NCBI GenBank assembly: GCA_914767885.1 | Contig: CAJZBQ010000064.1 | Location: forward strand, 186,001-250,000 | Direction of reading: 5' to 3' | Source of the DNA: Blepharisma stoltei | Taxonomy: Eukaryota > Ciliophora > Heterotrichea > Heterotrichida > Blepharismidae | DNA length: 64,000 nucleotides | Shown: piece by piece, positions 52,977 through 63,737 of the stretch | How positions within the stretch are numbered: the stretch's first letter is position 1 | Layout: the number at the start of each line of letters is the position of its first letter | The notes under the pieces: generated by a model | What the model was told of the DNA's origin: nothing | The model's input: the letters and a program-made list of their open reading frames with translations, nothing else | Databases searched by the model: none | Translations under genes and position numbers: made by a program

Positions 52977-55220
52977 ATGAAGCCTGGTAAAGTGATCATC
53001 CTGCTAATTGTCGCCTTTATTTTATTCTGGGCGATGAGTTTTTGCCCAAAGCGTCTCTTTTCTTTCCATCGTAGAGCTCCTCAGAAATATCATCCAAAAA
53101 ATAAAGATATTCAAACAGTCACTCCTTCTTATAAAGTAAGCTCTATATAGCCAGGAGGCGCAGATGATTTTGTCGGCCGCAAGCGCTTGTGCTTTCGAAG
53201 CTGCTCATGAGATTCATACACAAATAATCAAGATTTCTTATCAAACCACCCTTTGAAAAAAGAATTTTTTATTAACGACACTGACAAACTAAGAGACATA
53301 AAAGACCAAATGCATTGCTTTCCTGAAGTTTTTGGCTACTCAGTCGAGGCAGGAGAAAAAATTTTCCCTCCTCATGAGTATCCTAGCTGCGAAAGCTTAA
53401 CTTTAAATCCACCAAAAATGGAGATGAATTTTACTGAGAACAAATTAATTATGGAATGCGGAGGGAAAGCAAAAGGCTATTATATTCTTGAACCAAAAGA
53501 ATCAAAAAATTCTTTATATTTATTGCAAGAAATGAGAAAAATGTGGGAGGTTAAAGAATATGATGGGCCAGTTAATTTAAAACACAATGAAGAATATGCT
53601 TTAGGATCTTGCAATGGAAGTAAGTGAAATGGAGCTATTTATATGCCGAGATTTAATGAGGAGGCTTATAACAGGACTAAAGAAAAAATAAAAGAATTAT
53701 CTGAAAAAACTGGAGTGTTTCATAGACCTCAAATAGTGTTTATGCTTACTGTAGACAGCTTTTCAAGAAGGCATTTTTTCAGAAAATTGCCAAAAACAGT
53801 TGAATTTTTGAACTCGCTTGGAGATTCAAAATACTCAGTTTTTGATTTTAAGATTCACAATATTTATGGAGATACATCTATCAACAATATGGTTCCGGTG
53901 CTTGGCAGTAAGTTATATATAGACAAAACGCTAAAAGTGCATAGAAAACCTCCTAAAGTGGATTACATAGGCCCAAGTGCTTTGTGAAATCAGTTTAGAG
54001 AGATGGGATATATTACGTATCTGGGGTTTGAGGACTGCGATTATTATTTTCCAAAGTCATTAGGTAGATACCCAGAAGTTGATCACATCGCAAGATCATT
54101 TTATTGTGGAGGGTTTGAATATATGGACCTTAAAATGAATAAAAAGCACACTACACAGCGATGTATGGGAGATCACATGTCTCATTATTATATTCTTAAT
54201 TATACATTTGCCTTCACAGATATGTATAAAGATATTAATCAATGGATATATATTCACATAAATACAGCTCATGAAGAAACAGGACTTCACGCCGCAACCC
54301 TTGACCCAGACTTAAGTTATTTTTTAAAAGACTACTTAAAAAAATATGAAGATACCCACGATGTAGTAATATATTTGCATGCAGACCATGGAATGAGATA
54401 TGGAAAATGATTCACAGATATAGAAGCTTATCAAGAAGCCAAGCTTCCAGCATTTTTTTTGATAGCGTCAAATTCTTTACTAGACAGAATCCCGAACTCA
54501 TATGACAGTTTAACTTATAATACAATGAGATTAACCACAAAAATTGATTTGAGAACTTCTAGCTTATATCTTTCTGGACTACCTTATGACATACAGTACC
54601 CTGTGTATCAAGAAGACTACAACAAGCCTTATTTGATACTTTTTACAAAAAAAGTGCATGGAGAGCGCACATGTGCCAAACTTGGAATTTCTCCATTGTA
54701 TTGTTCATGCCTAGTACTTAAAGATATTGATCCTTCATTTTATGACCTAAACTCTGATAATGAGCTGAATTTATTGTTAAGAAAAATAGTAATTGAAACC
54801 ATTGCAGCCATAAACGATGAAGTTTTCACCCCTTCAAATTTACTAGGAGACTCTATATGTAAAAAATTGTCATTAAAGTCCATTCAAAAAGCTTTTGGGC
54901 TTCAATTAACATCTGTCCTAGAAGAAGTCCAAATACAGTTTGATGTAAACGAAAGTGAGACGGCACTTTTTGAAGTTTATGCGCTTATAGGATCAAGCCC
55001 AAGAACTGAGATATTGAGAAATGCTGGGGGGCAAGGGGCAACTATACCTTTTGTGTATTTAGGTTATAGAGTTAGAATAAAAACAATAGGAATTAAAAGG
55101 AAAGATGCATATGCAGGACCATGCGAAAATTTGAGCAGAGCAAATGGCATTAACGCGGAATATTGCATTTGCAAAGAATTCGAAGAAATTAAGCAGAAAT
55201 TTCCAATATTATTTCAATAA
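52977..55220 (+). CDS. DUF229 sulfatase-like membrane protein, copy B
   Basis: 737 residues after two 15-nt introns. Signal anchor KPGKVIILLIVAFILFWAM; then CFPEVFGYS, FPPHEYPSC, VDSFSRRHFFRKLPKTVEFL, GYITYLGFEDCDYYFP, HEETGLHAATLDPDLS, YLHADHGMRYGKW and a C-terminal Cys-rich module (GPCENLSRANGINAEYCICKEF). UGA encodes Trp at several sites (SKWNGAIY, ALWNQF, GKWFTD). The conserved D-S-x-S-R and H-x-D-H-G motifs suggest an intact hydrolase-like fold on the cell surface or in the secretory lumen. The substrate is unknown. Confidence 0.8.
53136..53150 (+). other. 15-nt intron, copy B, first
   Basis: GTAAGCTCTATATAG after TPSYK, conserved in position with copies C and D. Confidence 0.88.
53908..53922 (+). 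other. 15-nt intron, copy B, second
   Basis: GTAAGTTATATATAG. It is frame-neutral, so it can be mistaken for coding. Copies C and D have a 16-nt intron at the same site. Confidence 0.8.
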
Positions 55221-55632
55221 TTCATATTTAAGTAAAAGCAAATATTAGAAATAAAATAAATATAATAACAAAAAGTTCAGATATAGTGATTTGAGGAGGT
55301 AATAAATTTACTGGCGAAAGCTTATAACTAGTTTTAATGCATCGATGTGAATACATTTAAACAGTCTTTTTACTATATAAATCAAGCACCAGCTTATTAA
55401 CACTTGGCTATATTTAATTTTTGTAACAGCCGATCAATTTAATTTCATAATAAATATAAAGTTAGAGAAAATTTTGTTCTAGCTAAAAATATGGGTAGAA
55501 TAAAAAGGGATTTTAGATTTCTTGCTTCTTTTATATTAAATCTCATATTAATATAAACCAATATTTATCATTAAACTTTTCATATCTTTTCTCTCATGTT
55601 ATACAAATTAATCCATAATTATTTTGTCATTT
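55221..55632. other. Intergenic spacer, duplicated at 59846-60259
   Basis: AT-rich; matches the later spacer over its length with point changes. It includes GGGATTTTAGATTTCT and TCATGTTATACAAATTAATC just before the start codon. Confidence 0.6.
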
Positions 55633-57877
55633 ATGGAACCAGCAAAAGTGATAACATTTCTAATTGCTATCTATGTTATTTGGCTAGTGATTTACGTCCC
55701 AGAACCACTTGAATACTTCCGAGAGCGATTTCCAGAAAAATATAATGCTTCCAATAAAAATATCCGCACCACAACTCCGTCTTATAAAGTAACTTTTATT
55801 TAGAAAGGAAGCATAGATGATTCTCCTAATCAAGATCCTTTGTGCTCAGAGAATTGTTCATGGAGTACGTACATAAGCAACGAAGAATTTTTAGCAAAAA
55901 ATCTAATACAGAAAGAATTCTCCATAAATGATACTGATACGCTTTATGAAAGCCATGAGGGAGCTTACTGCATACCTGAAATTTTTGGATATTCAGCAAA
56001 GGAAGGTGAAAGGGTGTTTCCTCCTCACGAGTACCCCACCTGCGATATTTTGACTGAAAATGCACCGATTATGTCTTTTGATCTCTCTCAGAACAAATTT
56101 ACTATGGAATGTGACGGGAAAAGCAAAGGATATTATATTTTAGAGCCAAAGAGGTCAAAAAACTCTCTTTATATGAAGCAAGAAATGACCAAAATGTGGG
56201 AAATTAAAGAATATGATAGCCCAGTTACACTAAAGCATAATGAAGAATTTGCTATTGGATCTTGTGATGGCAAAAAATGAAATGGCGCTATTTATATGCC
56301 GAGATTTAATGAAACAGCTTACAACAGAACTAAGGAAAGAATGAAAGAATTATCTGATAAAACTGGGGTGTTTCACAGGCCTCAAATAGTTTTTATGTTA
56401 ACTATAGACAGCTTTTCAAGAAGACATTTTTTCAGAAAACTGCCAAAAACAGTCGAATTATTGAACTCGCTTGGAAACTCAAAATATTCAATATTTGACT
56501 TCAAAATCCACAATGTATTTGGTGCCACATCAGTTGAAAACATGGTTCCAGTATTTGGAAGTAATGCTCTATATAGATCATACCAATGTAAAAATACATG
56601 ATAATCCACCCTTGAAAGACTATCTCGGCCCAGCTGCCTTGTGAAACAAGTTCAGAGATATGGGATACATCACGTATCTAGGGTTCGAAGACTGTGATTA
56701 TTATTTTCCAAAGTCAATAGGAAGATATCCTCAAGCTGATCACATTACAAGGTCATTTTATTGTGCAGGGTTTGAATTTATGGATCTCAAAATGAGAAAG
56801 CAAAATACCGTGCAGAGATGCATGGGAGAGCACATGTCCCATTATTATATCCTTAATTATACCAAAGAATTCACAAATTTGTATAAGGATCTTAATCAAT
56901 GGATTTACATTCATATAAATACAGCTCATGAAGAAACAGGGCTTCATGCTACAACTCTTGACCCAGATCTAAGTAATTTCCTTAAAAATTACTTAAGAGA
57001 ATACGAAGACACTCATGATGTGGTAATATATTTGCATGCAGACCATGGAATGCGATATGGAAACTGGTTCAAAGATATAGAAGCTTACCAAGAAGTGAAG
57101 CTCCCTTCTTTATTTTTGATCGCGTCTAATTCACTGCTTGACCGAATCCCATACTCTTATGATTCTTTATCCCACAACGCAAAGAGCCTTACTACAAAAA
57201 TTGATCTGCGGCCTACCAGCTTATTTCTTTCAGGGCTGCCATACGATATCGAGTATCCAGTATACGATGAGCCATATAGCAAGCCGTATATAGTTCTTTT
57301 CAATCAAAAAGTCAATGGAAATAGAACTTGTTATGACTTAGGCATCCATCCTCTTCATTGTTCATGCTTAGTCCTCAAAGAAATCGACCCATCATATTAT
57401 GATCTTAATTCTGACAATGAGCTAAATGTGCTGCTAAAAAGAATAGTCACAGAAACTATCGTGGCCATTAATTCTGAAGTTTTCACACCTACAGGAATTA
57501 TAGGAAACTCTATATGCCAAAAATTGACCTTAAAATCTATACAAAAAGCTTTTGGGCTGCAATTGACATCAGTTTTAGAGGAAATTCAAATACAATTTAA
57601 TGTGAATGAAAGCGAAAAAGCATTGTTTGAAGTGTATGCTCTTGTAGGATCAAGCCAAAGAACTTCGATATTACGAAATATAGGAGGACAAGGTGCAGCA
57701 ATACCTTCTGTATATTTAGATTATAGAATTAGAATTAAAACGATTGGGATCAGCAGAAAAGATGCATATGCAGGACCATGTGAAAATTTGAGCAGGGCGA
57801 ATAATATTAATGCAGAATATTGCATTTGCAAGGATTTTGAGGAAATTAAGCAGAGTTACCCTAAGCTATTTGATTAA
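55633..57877 (+). CDS. DUF229 sulfatase-like membrane protein, copy C
   Basis: 737 residues after introns of 15 and 16 nt. Anchor MEPAKVITFLIAIYVIWLVI; same domain order and motifs as copy B (IDSFSRRHFFRKLP, GFEDCDYYFP, YLHADHGMRYGNW, CENLSRANNINAEYCICKDF). It is about 97% identical to copy D, from which it was recently duplicated. The 16-nt intron causes an apparent +1 frameshift if missed. It is followed at 49 bp by a convergent NAR1 pseudogene. Intact by reading frame. Confidence 0.82.
55789..55803 (+). other. 15-nt intron, copy C, first
   Basis: GTAACTTTTATTTAG after TPSYK. Confidence 0.88.
56561..56576 (+). other. 16-nt intron, copy C, second
   Basis: GTAATGCTCTATATAG. Removal joins VFG(N) to HTNVKIHDNPPLKDYLG in the frame of copy B. 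Confidence 0.85.
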
Positions 57878-57925
57878 TATTTTAGAATAAATAAAAGTGA
57901 AAAAGTTAATAAAGCATTACCATAT

Positions 57926-59465
57926 TAATGTGTTAACGTCCAAAGGCTTGAAATCACGAAATACGTTTGAGCATACAGGAAACTCTCGAATTTCTACATT
58001 ATAAAATAGAATTTTCATCTTGCAAGATGAGCAACATCTCGGCTCGGCGATAGAAAGAAAATTCCCAGAATTCAGCAGTTTGAAAAAATAAAAATGGCCG
58101 GAGGGCTAAGGGGTCGCAGATGGCAATTCTCCGGGGTGTGGTGCAGACTTGGGCTGACTGGGCTTGTCCTCGACCCGCAGACAAGACACCGACGGCGCAA
58201 CATTAATCAAGCACTTCTGGGGAGCATTATAGTGCCTGCGAATGGCACAGGTGGTTCCAGAAAAAGGCATTGGACGATCCCTTCATATCCTGAGCACCAC
58301 CAGGGGTTAAGAGAGTCCTTGTCGGAACTTTTGATCCCAGCAGGGTCGGGTGAGTCTCCCCGACAGACTGAGGACGTCACCATTTTTGGTGGTTCTGAAG
58401 AAAAAGGGCATGAGGTGGCTTTAGTGATTAGCGCCACACGAAGCGCGAAGCTGAAGCCCGATTGGCTAGGGGCTGAAATAATCCCTGTAATCCCCTCTAA
58501 TCTAACTCTCTCTCATTATAAAACTGAGAAATTGAAGATTCAAGATTTCCAAGAACTTCTCGATGAATCTTGGCTGGCCTCCTCCATTCAAGCATCCAGT
58601 AGGACAAGCCATAATTTCTACATACGAATAATCAAGCTTTCCTTGCTTAATCATCCTTACGTATTTTGGATATTCTGAAATCCACTTGCAAAGCAAAATT
58701 TCAAATCACGATACTCCATTTCTAATAAATCTCTTCTTCGAGTTGTTTTTATTTCAATCGTTGGGATCTCACCATAGAGATTTTCACAAGCTTTTATAAA
58801 AATAAATTCTCCATAGCCAAGCGATCCAGATTTATGCTTTGTAGAGGAATAGAAAAGAGGTGCTTCAGGATCGGGAATGGCGTTTAAGAAGTCATTTTCA
58901 TTCAGAAACTCTAACAACTCAGTAGTTGTGAGCACCAAATCGACTCCTTTTTCCATTACCGCTTCTAATTTTTTATCAAAACAAGGCATCACAGTCACAT
59001 TATAAAAATCCTGCAATGAATTTATCTCAATTTGTATCATCATAGGTGTTTTTATTCTTGAAAGACAAGGTAAAATGCACTCATCTGTTTTTTTCTCTGC
59101 AAAAAGCACAAATCCTGGGCACTCAGAGCATAATATCGGTAATCGAGATTCTCTAAACCTTTCTAAGAATTCTTGAGATGCTGCATTCAGTGATATATCT
59201 CTGGCTAAATTCACATTAAGGACCCTTTCGACTCCCAAAGATTTCAGCTTCCCTGAGATTTTATTGAAAGCCTCTTGAGGGGAAATATTGAAATATTTAG
59301 AAATTGCAAAAATTGTTTGCTGAGATAGGGAAATTGCCATTCTCATTTGGCCAAGATTTTTTCTAAAAATTTCTAAGGAATGCTGCTCAAGAAAAACAGC
59401 ACTAGATTAAGTAACGCAGCCGCTGCAAGCTAAGCAATCACTTAAACTCACCTGAGCTGTCTGAG
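57926..59465 (-). pseudogene. NAR1 pseudogene (truncated, with retroelement)
   Basis: A copy of the gene at 62547-63680. Compared with that intact copy it has: loss of the first ~43 codons at the 59465 breakpoint; a UAA where the intact gene has Ser (GCVT-stop) near 59407; single-base deletions near 58563 (GATGAATC for GATCGAATC) and 58659 (ACGTATTT for ACGATATTT); and a 517-bp retroelement near its 3' end. The remaining frame still covers most of the Fe-hydrogenase-like domain, which explains the long residual open frame. Unlikely to make a functional protein. Confidence 0.85.
57997..58513 (+). mobile_element. SINE-like retroelement, 517 bp, in the NAR1 pseudogene
   Basis: Perfect 10-bp duplication CATTATAAAA (57997 and 58514). 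AAATAAAAATGGCCGGAGGG lies 90 bp inside. Tail CCCTCTAATCTAACTCTCTC. It is absent from the duplicate at 62600, so it was inserted after the duplication. Confidence 0.88.
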
Positions 59466-59506
59466 CTGGAGTCGAAAAGCCGTAGAAGCTTCCGTACGGG
59501 AAGTCT
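59466..59506 (+). repeat. Retroelement fragment at the duplication breakpoint
   Basis: CTGGAGTCGAAAAGCCGTAG...CCGTACGGGAAGTCT matches positions ~9757-9800 of the element at 9313-9861. It lies exactly between the truncated NAR1 and the DUF229 fragment. Confidence 0.8.
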
Positions 59507-59845
59507 ATTCAAAAAGCTTTTGGACTTCAATTAGCATCTGTCCTAGAAGAAGTCCAAATACAGTTTGATGTAAACGAGAGCGAGACAGCGCTTTTTGAAG
59601 TTTATGCGCTTATAGGATCAAACCCAAGTATTGAGATATTGAGAAATGCTGGGGGACAAGGGGCAACTATACCTTTTGTGTATTTAGGTTATAGAGTTAG
59701 AATAAAAATAATAGGAATTAAAAGGAAAGATGCATATGCAGGACCATGCGAAAATTTGAGCAGAGCAAATGGCATTAACGCGGAATATTGCATTTGCAAA
59801 GAATTCGAAGAAATTAAGAAGAAATTTCCAATATTATTTCAATAA
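59507..59845 (+). pseudogene. 3' fragment of a DUF229 gene (copy B type)
   Basis: About 112 codons equivalent to the end of copy B (from SIQKAFGLQL to FPILFQ) with a few substitutions (SVLEEV, NPSIEILRNAGG, RIKIIGIKR). No start or upstream domain. It is a left-over of the tandem duplication rather than a gene. The frame is still open, so decay is recent. Confidence 0.85.
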
Positions 59846-60259
59846 TTCATATTTACGAAAAAGCAAATATAATAGAACTAAAATACATATAAAATTAAAA
59901 AATTCAGATATAGTCATTTGAGGAGGTAATAAAATCACTGGTGAAAGCTTATAATTAGTGTTAATGCATTGATATGAATATATCCAAACAGTCTTTTTAC
60001 TATACAAATAAAGTGCCAGTTTATTAATTTTTAGACTATATTTAATTCGTGCAACAGCCTATCAATTTTAACTCAAAATAAATATAAAGTTAGAGAAAAT
60101 TTTGTTATTGCTGAAAATATGGGTAGAATAAAAAGGGATTTTAGATTTCTCACCTCTTTATACTAAACCTCATATTAATATAAACCAATATTTACTATTA
60201 AACTTTTCATATCTTTTCTCTCATGTTATACAAATTAATCTATAATTATTTTGTCATTT
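59846..60259. other. Duplicated intergenic spacer
   Basis: Copy of 55221-55632, preceding copy D as the original precedes copy C. Confidence 0.65.
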
Positions 60260-62507
60260 ATGGAACCAGCAAAGGTTTTAACATTTCTAATTGCGATCTT
60301 TGTTATTTGGCTGGTTATTTATGTCCCAGAACCACTTGAATACTTCCACCGACTCCGACTTCCAGAAAAATATAATGCTTCCAATAAAAATATCCGCACC
60401 ACAACTCCGTCTTATAAAGTAACTTTTATTTAGAAAGGAAGCATAGATGATTCTCCTAATCAAGATCCTTTGTGCTCAGAGAACTGTTCATGGAGTACGT
60501 ACATAAGCAACGAAGAATTTTTAGCAAAAAATCTAATACAGAAAGAATTCTCCATAAATGATACTGATACGCTTTATAAAAGCCATGAGGGAGCTTACTG
60601 CATACCTGAAATTTTTGGATATTCAGTAAAGGAAGGTGAAAGGGTGTTTCCTCCTCACGAGTACCCCACCTGCGATATTTTAACTGAAAATGCACCGACT
60701 ATGTCTTTTGATCTCTCTCAGAGCAAATTTACTATGGAATGTGACGGGAAAAGCAAAGGATATTATATTTTAGAGCCAAAGAGGTCAAAAAACTCTCTTT
60801 ATTTGAAGACAGAAATGACCAAAATGTGGGAAATTAAAGAATATGATAGCCCAGTTACACTAAAGCATAATGAAGAATTTGCTATTGGATCTTGTGATGG
60901 CAAAAAATGAAATGGCGCTATTTATATGCCGAGATTTAATGAAACAGCTTACAACAGAACTAAGGAAAGAATGAAAGAATTATCTGATAAAACTGGGGTG
61001 TTTCACAGGCCTCAAATAGTTTTTATGTTAACTATAGACAGCTTTTCAAGAAGGCATTTTTTCAGAAAACTGCCGAAAACAGTCGAATTATTGAACTCGC
61101 TTGGAAACTCAAAATATTCAATATTTGACTTCAAAATCCACAATGTATTTGGTTCTAATTCAGTTGATAACATGATTCCTGTGTTTGGAAGTAATGCTCT
61201 ATATAGATCATACCAATGTAGAAATACATGAAAGTCCACCTTTGAAAGACTTTCTCGGTCCAGCAGCCTTGTGAAACAAGTTCAGAGATATGGGATACAT
61301 CACGTATCTAGGGTTCGAAGACTGTGATTATTATTTTCCAAAATCAATAGGAAGATATCCTCAAGCTGATCACATTACAAGGTCATTTTATTGTGCAGGG
61401 TTTGAATTTATGGATCTCAAAATGAGAAAGCAAAATACCGTGCAGAGATGCATGGGAGAGCACATGTCCCATTATTATATCCTTAATTATACCAAAGAAT
61501 TCACAAATTTGTATAAGGATATTAATCAATGGATTTACATTCATATAAATACAGCCCATGAAGAAACAGGGCTTCATGCTACAACTCTTGACCCAGATCT
61601 AAGTAATTTCCTTAAAAATTACTTAAGAGAATACGAAGACACTCATGATGTGGTAATATATTTGCATGCAGACCACGGAATGCGATATGGAAACTGGTTC
61701 AAAGATATAGAAGCTTACCAAGAAGTGAAGCTCCCTTCTTTATTTTTGATCGCGTCTAATTCACTGCTTGACCGAATCCCATACTCTTATGATTCTTTAT
61801 CTCACAACGCAAAGAGTCTTACTACAAAAATTGATCTGCGGCCTACCAGCTTATTTCTTTCAGGGCTGCCATACGATATCGAGTATCCAGTATACGATGA
61901 GCCATATAGCAAGCCGTATATAGTTCTTTTCAATCAAAAAGTCAATGGAAATAGAACTTGTTATGACTTAGGCATCCATCCTCTTCATTGTTCATGCTTA
62001 GTCCTCAAAGAAATCGACCCATCATATTATGATCTTAATTCTGACAACGAGCTAAACATGCTGCTAAAAAGAATAGTCACAGAAACTATCGTGGCCATTA
62101 ATTCTGAAGTCTTCACACCTACAGGAATTATAGGAAACTCTATATGCAAAAAATTGACCTTAAAATCTATACAAAAAGCTTTTGGGCTGCAATTGACATC
62201 AGTTTTAGAGGAAATTCAAATACAGTTTAATGTGAATGAAAGCGAAAAAGCATTGTTTGAAGTGTATGCTCTTGTAGGATCAAGCCAAAGAACTTCGATA
62301 TTCCGAAATATAAGAGGGAAAGGAGCACCAATACCTTCTGTATATTTAGATTATAGAATTAGAATTAAAACAATTGGGATCAACAGAAAAGATGCATATG
62401 CAGGACCATGTGAAAATTTGAGCAGGGCGAATAACATTAATGCAGAATATTGCATTTGCAAGGATTTTGAGGAAATTAAGCAGAGTTACCCTAAGCTATT
62501 TGATTAA
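60260..62507 (+). CDS. DUF229 sulfatase-like membrane protein, copy D
   Basis: 738 residues after introns of 15 and 16 nt. Start MEPAKVLTFLIAIFVIWLVIYVPEPLEYFHRL. Motifs as in copy C. Differences cluster in the N-terminal linker (FHRLRLPEKY against FRERFPEKY), around the second intron (FGSNSVDNMIP), and near SIFRNIRGKGAPIPS, where copy C keeps ILRNIGGQGAAIPS. These last changes replace a Gly-rich turn conserved in B and C, so copy D may be diverging. The convergent intact NAR1 follows at 40 bp. Confidence 0.82.
60419..60433 (+). other. 15-nt intron, copy D, first
   Basis: Same sequence as in copy C (GTAACTTTTATTTAG). Confidence 0.88.
61191..61206 (+). other. 16-nt intron, copy D, second
   Basis: GTAATGCTCTATATAG, as in copy C. 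Removal gives HTNVEIHESPPLKDFLG. Confidence 0.85.
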
Positions 62508-62546
62508 TATTTTAGAATAAATAAAAGTGAAAAAGTTAATAAAGCA

Positions 62547-63680
62547 TTACCATATTAATGTGTTTACGTCCAAAGGCTTGAAATCACGAAATACGTTTGA
62601 GCATATAGGAAGTTCTCGAATTTCTTCATTATAAAACTGAGAAATTGAAGATTCAAGATTTCCAAGAACTTCTCGATCGAATCTTGGCTGGCCTCCTCCA
62701 TTCAAGCATCCAGTAGGACAAGCCATAATTTCTACATACGAATAATCAAGCTTTCCTTGCTTAATCATCCTTACGATATTTTGGATATTCTGAAATCCAC
62801 TTGCAAAGCAAAATTTCAAATCACGATACTCCATTTCTAATAAATCTCTTCTTCGAGTTGTTTTTATTTCAATCGTTGGGATCTCACCATAGAGATTTTC
62901 ACAAGCTTTTATAAAAATAAATTCTCCATAGCCAAGCGATCCAGATTTATGCTTTGTAGAGGAATAGAAAAGAGGTGCTTCAGGATCGGGAATGGCGTTT
63001 AAGAAGTCATTTTCATTCAGAAACTCTAACAACTCAGTAGTTGTGAGCACCAAATCGACTCCTTTTTCCATTACCGCTTCTAATTTTTTATCAAAGCAAG
63101 GCATCACAGTCACATTATAAAAATCCTGCAATGAATTTATCTCAATTTGTATCATCATAGGTGTTTTTATTCTTGAAAGACAAGGTAAAATGCACTCATC
63201 TGTTTTTTTCTCTGCAAAAAGCACAAATCCTGGGCACTCAGAGCATAATATCGGTAATCGAGATTCTCTAAACCTTTCTAAGAATTCTTGAGATGCTGCA
63301 TTCAGTGATATATCTCTGGCTAAATTCATATTAAGGACCCTTTCGACTCCCAAAGATTTCAGCTTTCCTGAGATTTTATTGAAAGCCTCTTGAGGGGAAA
63401 TATTGAAATATTTAGAAATTGCAAAAATTGTTTGCTGAGATAAGGAAATTGCCATTCTCATTTGGCCAAGATTTTTTCTAAAAATTTCTAAGGAATGCTG
63501 CTCAAGAAAAACAGCGCTAGATGAAGTAACGCAGCCGCTGCAAGCTAAGCAATCACTTAAACTCACCTGAGCTGTCTGAGCAGAACTTGTTTTAATCATT
63601 GAAGAGTGTACGGAACAATTTGCTGAAGGATTCAAAAAATCGTTCAGATCTGTGATTTTAACAATCCCTGAGAACTCCAT
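62547..63680 (-). CDS. NAR1: NAR1/CIAO3 cytosolic Fe-S assembly protein
   Basis: 377 residues. Start MEFSGIVKITDLNDFLNPS is the typical NAR1 opening (ATG at 63680, not the upstream TTG). Cluster ligands: Cys24 and CLACSGC for the N-terminal 4Fe-4S; CSECPG, a later Cys (LPCLS) and [11 protein letters not shown] for the Fe-hydrogenase-like cluster. The C-terminus ends in Trp (NTLIW), fitting the aromatic tail used by the CIA targeting complex. NAR1 links early cytosolic Fe-S assembly to the CIA1-CIA2-MMS19 complex. Intact, whereas the copy at 57926-59465 is decayed. Family members are usually 450 residues or more, so this one is compact. Confidence 0.88.
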   Translation of the reverse strand: MEFSGIVKITDLNDFLNPSANCSVHSSMIKTSSAQTAQVSLSDCLACSGCVTSSSAVFLEQHSLEIFRKNLGQMRMAISLSQQTIFAISKYFNISPQEAFNKISGKLKSLGVERVLNMNLARDISLNAASQEFLERFRESRLPILCSECPGFVLFAEKKTDECILPCLSRIKTPMMIQIEINSLQDFYNVTVMPCFDKKLEAVMEKGVDLVLTTTELLEFLNENDFLNAIPDPEAPLFYSSTKHKSGSLGYGEFIFIKACENLYGEIPTIEIKTTRRRDLLEMEYRDLKFCFASGFQNIQNIVRMIKQGKLDYSYVEIMACPTGCLNGGGQPRFDREVLGNLESSISQFYNEEIRELPICSNVFRDFKPLDVNTLIW

Positions 63681-63737
63681 AATTTGCAAATTATTTTAAT
63701 ATTAAATTAATGATTGGAGAAATATGAATTTTTAAAT

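Noticed and set aside
56561-56609. A +1 frameshift in DUF229 copies C and D
   Set aside because: A 16-nt GT...AG intron explains it, and copy B has a 15-nt intron at the same site.
58094-58678. A 194-codon plus-strand open frame
   Set aside because: It spans a retroelement and the antisense of the NAR1 pseudogene.
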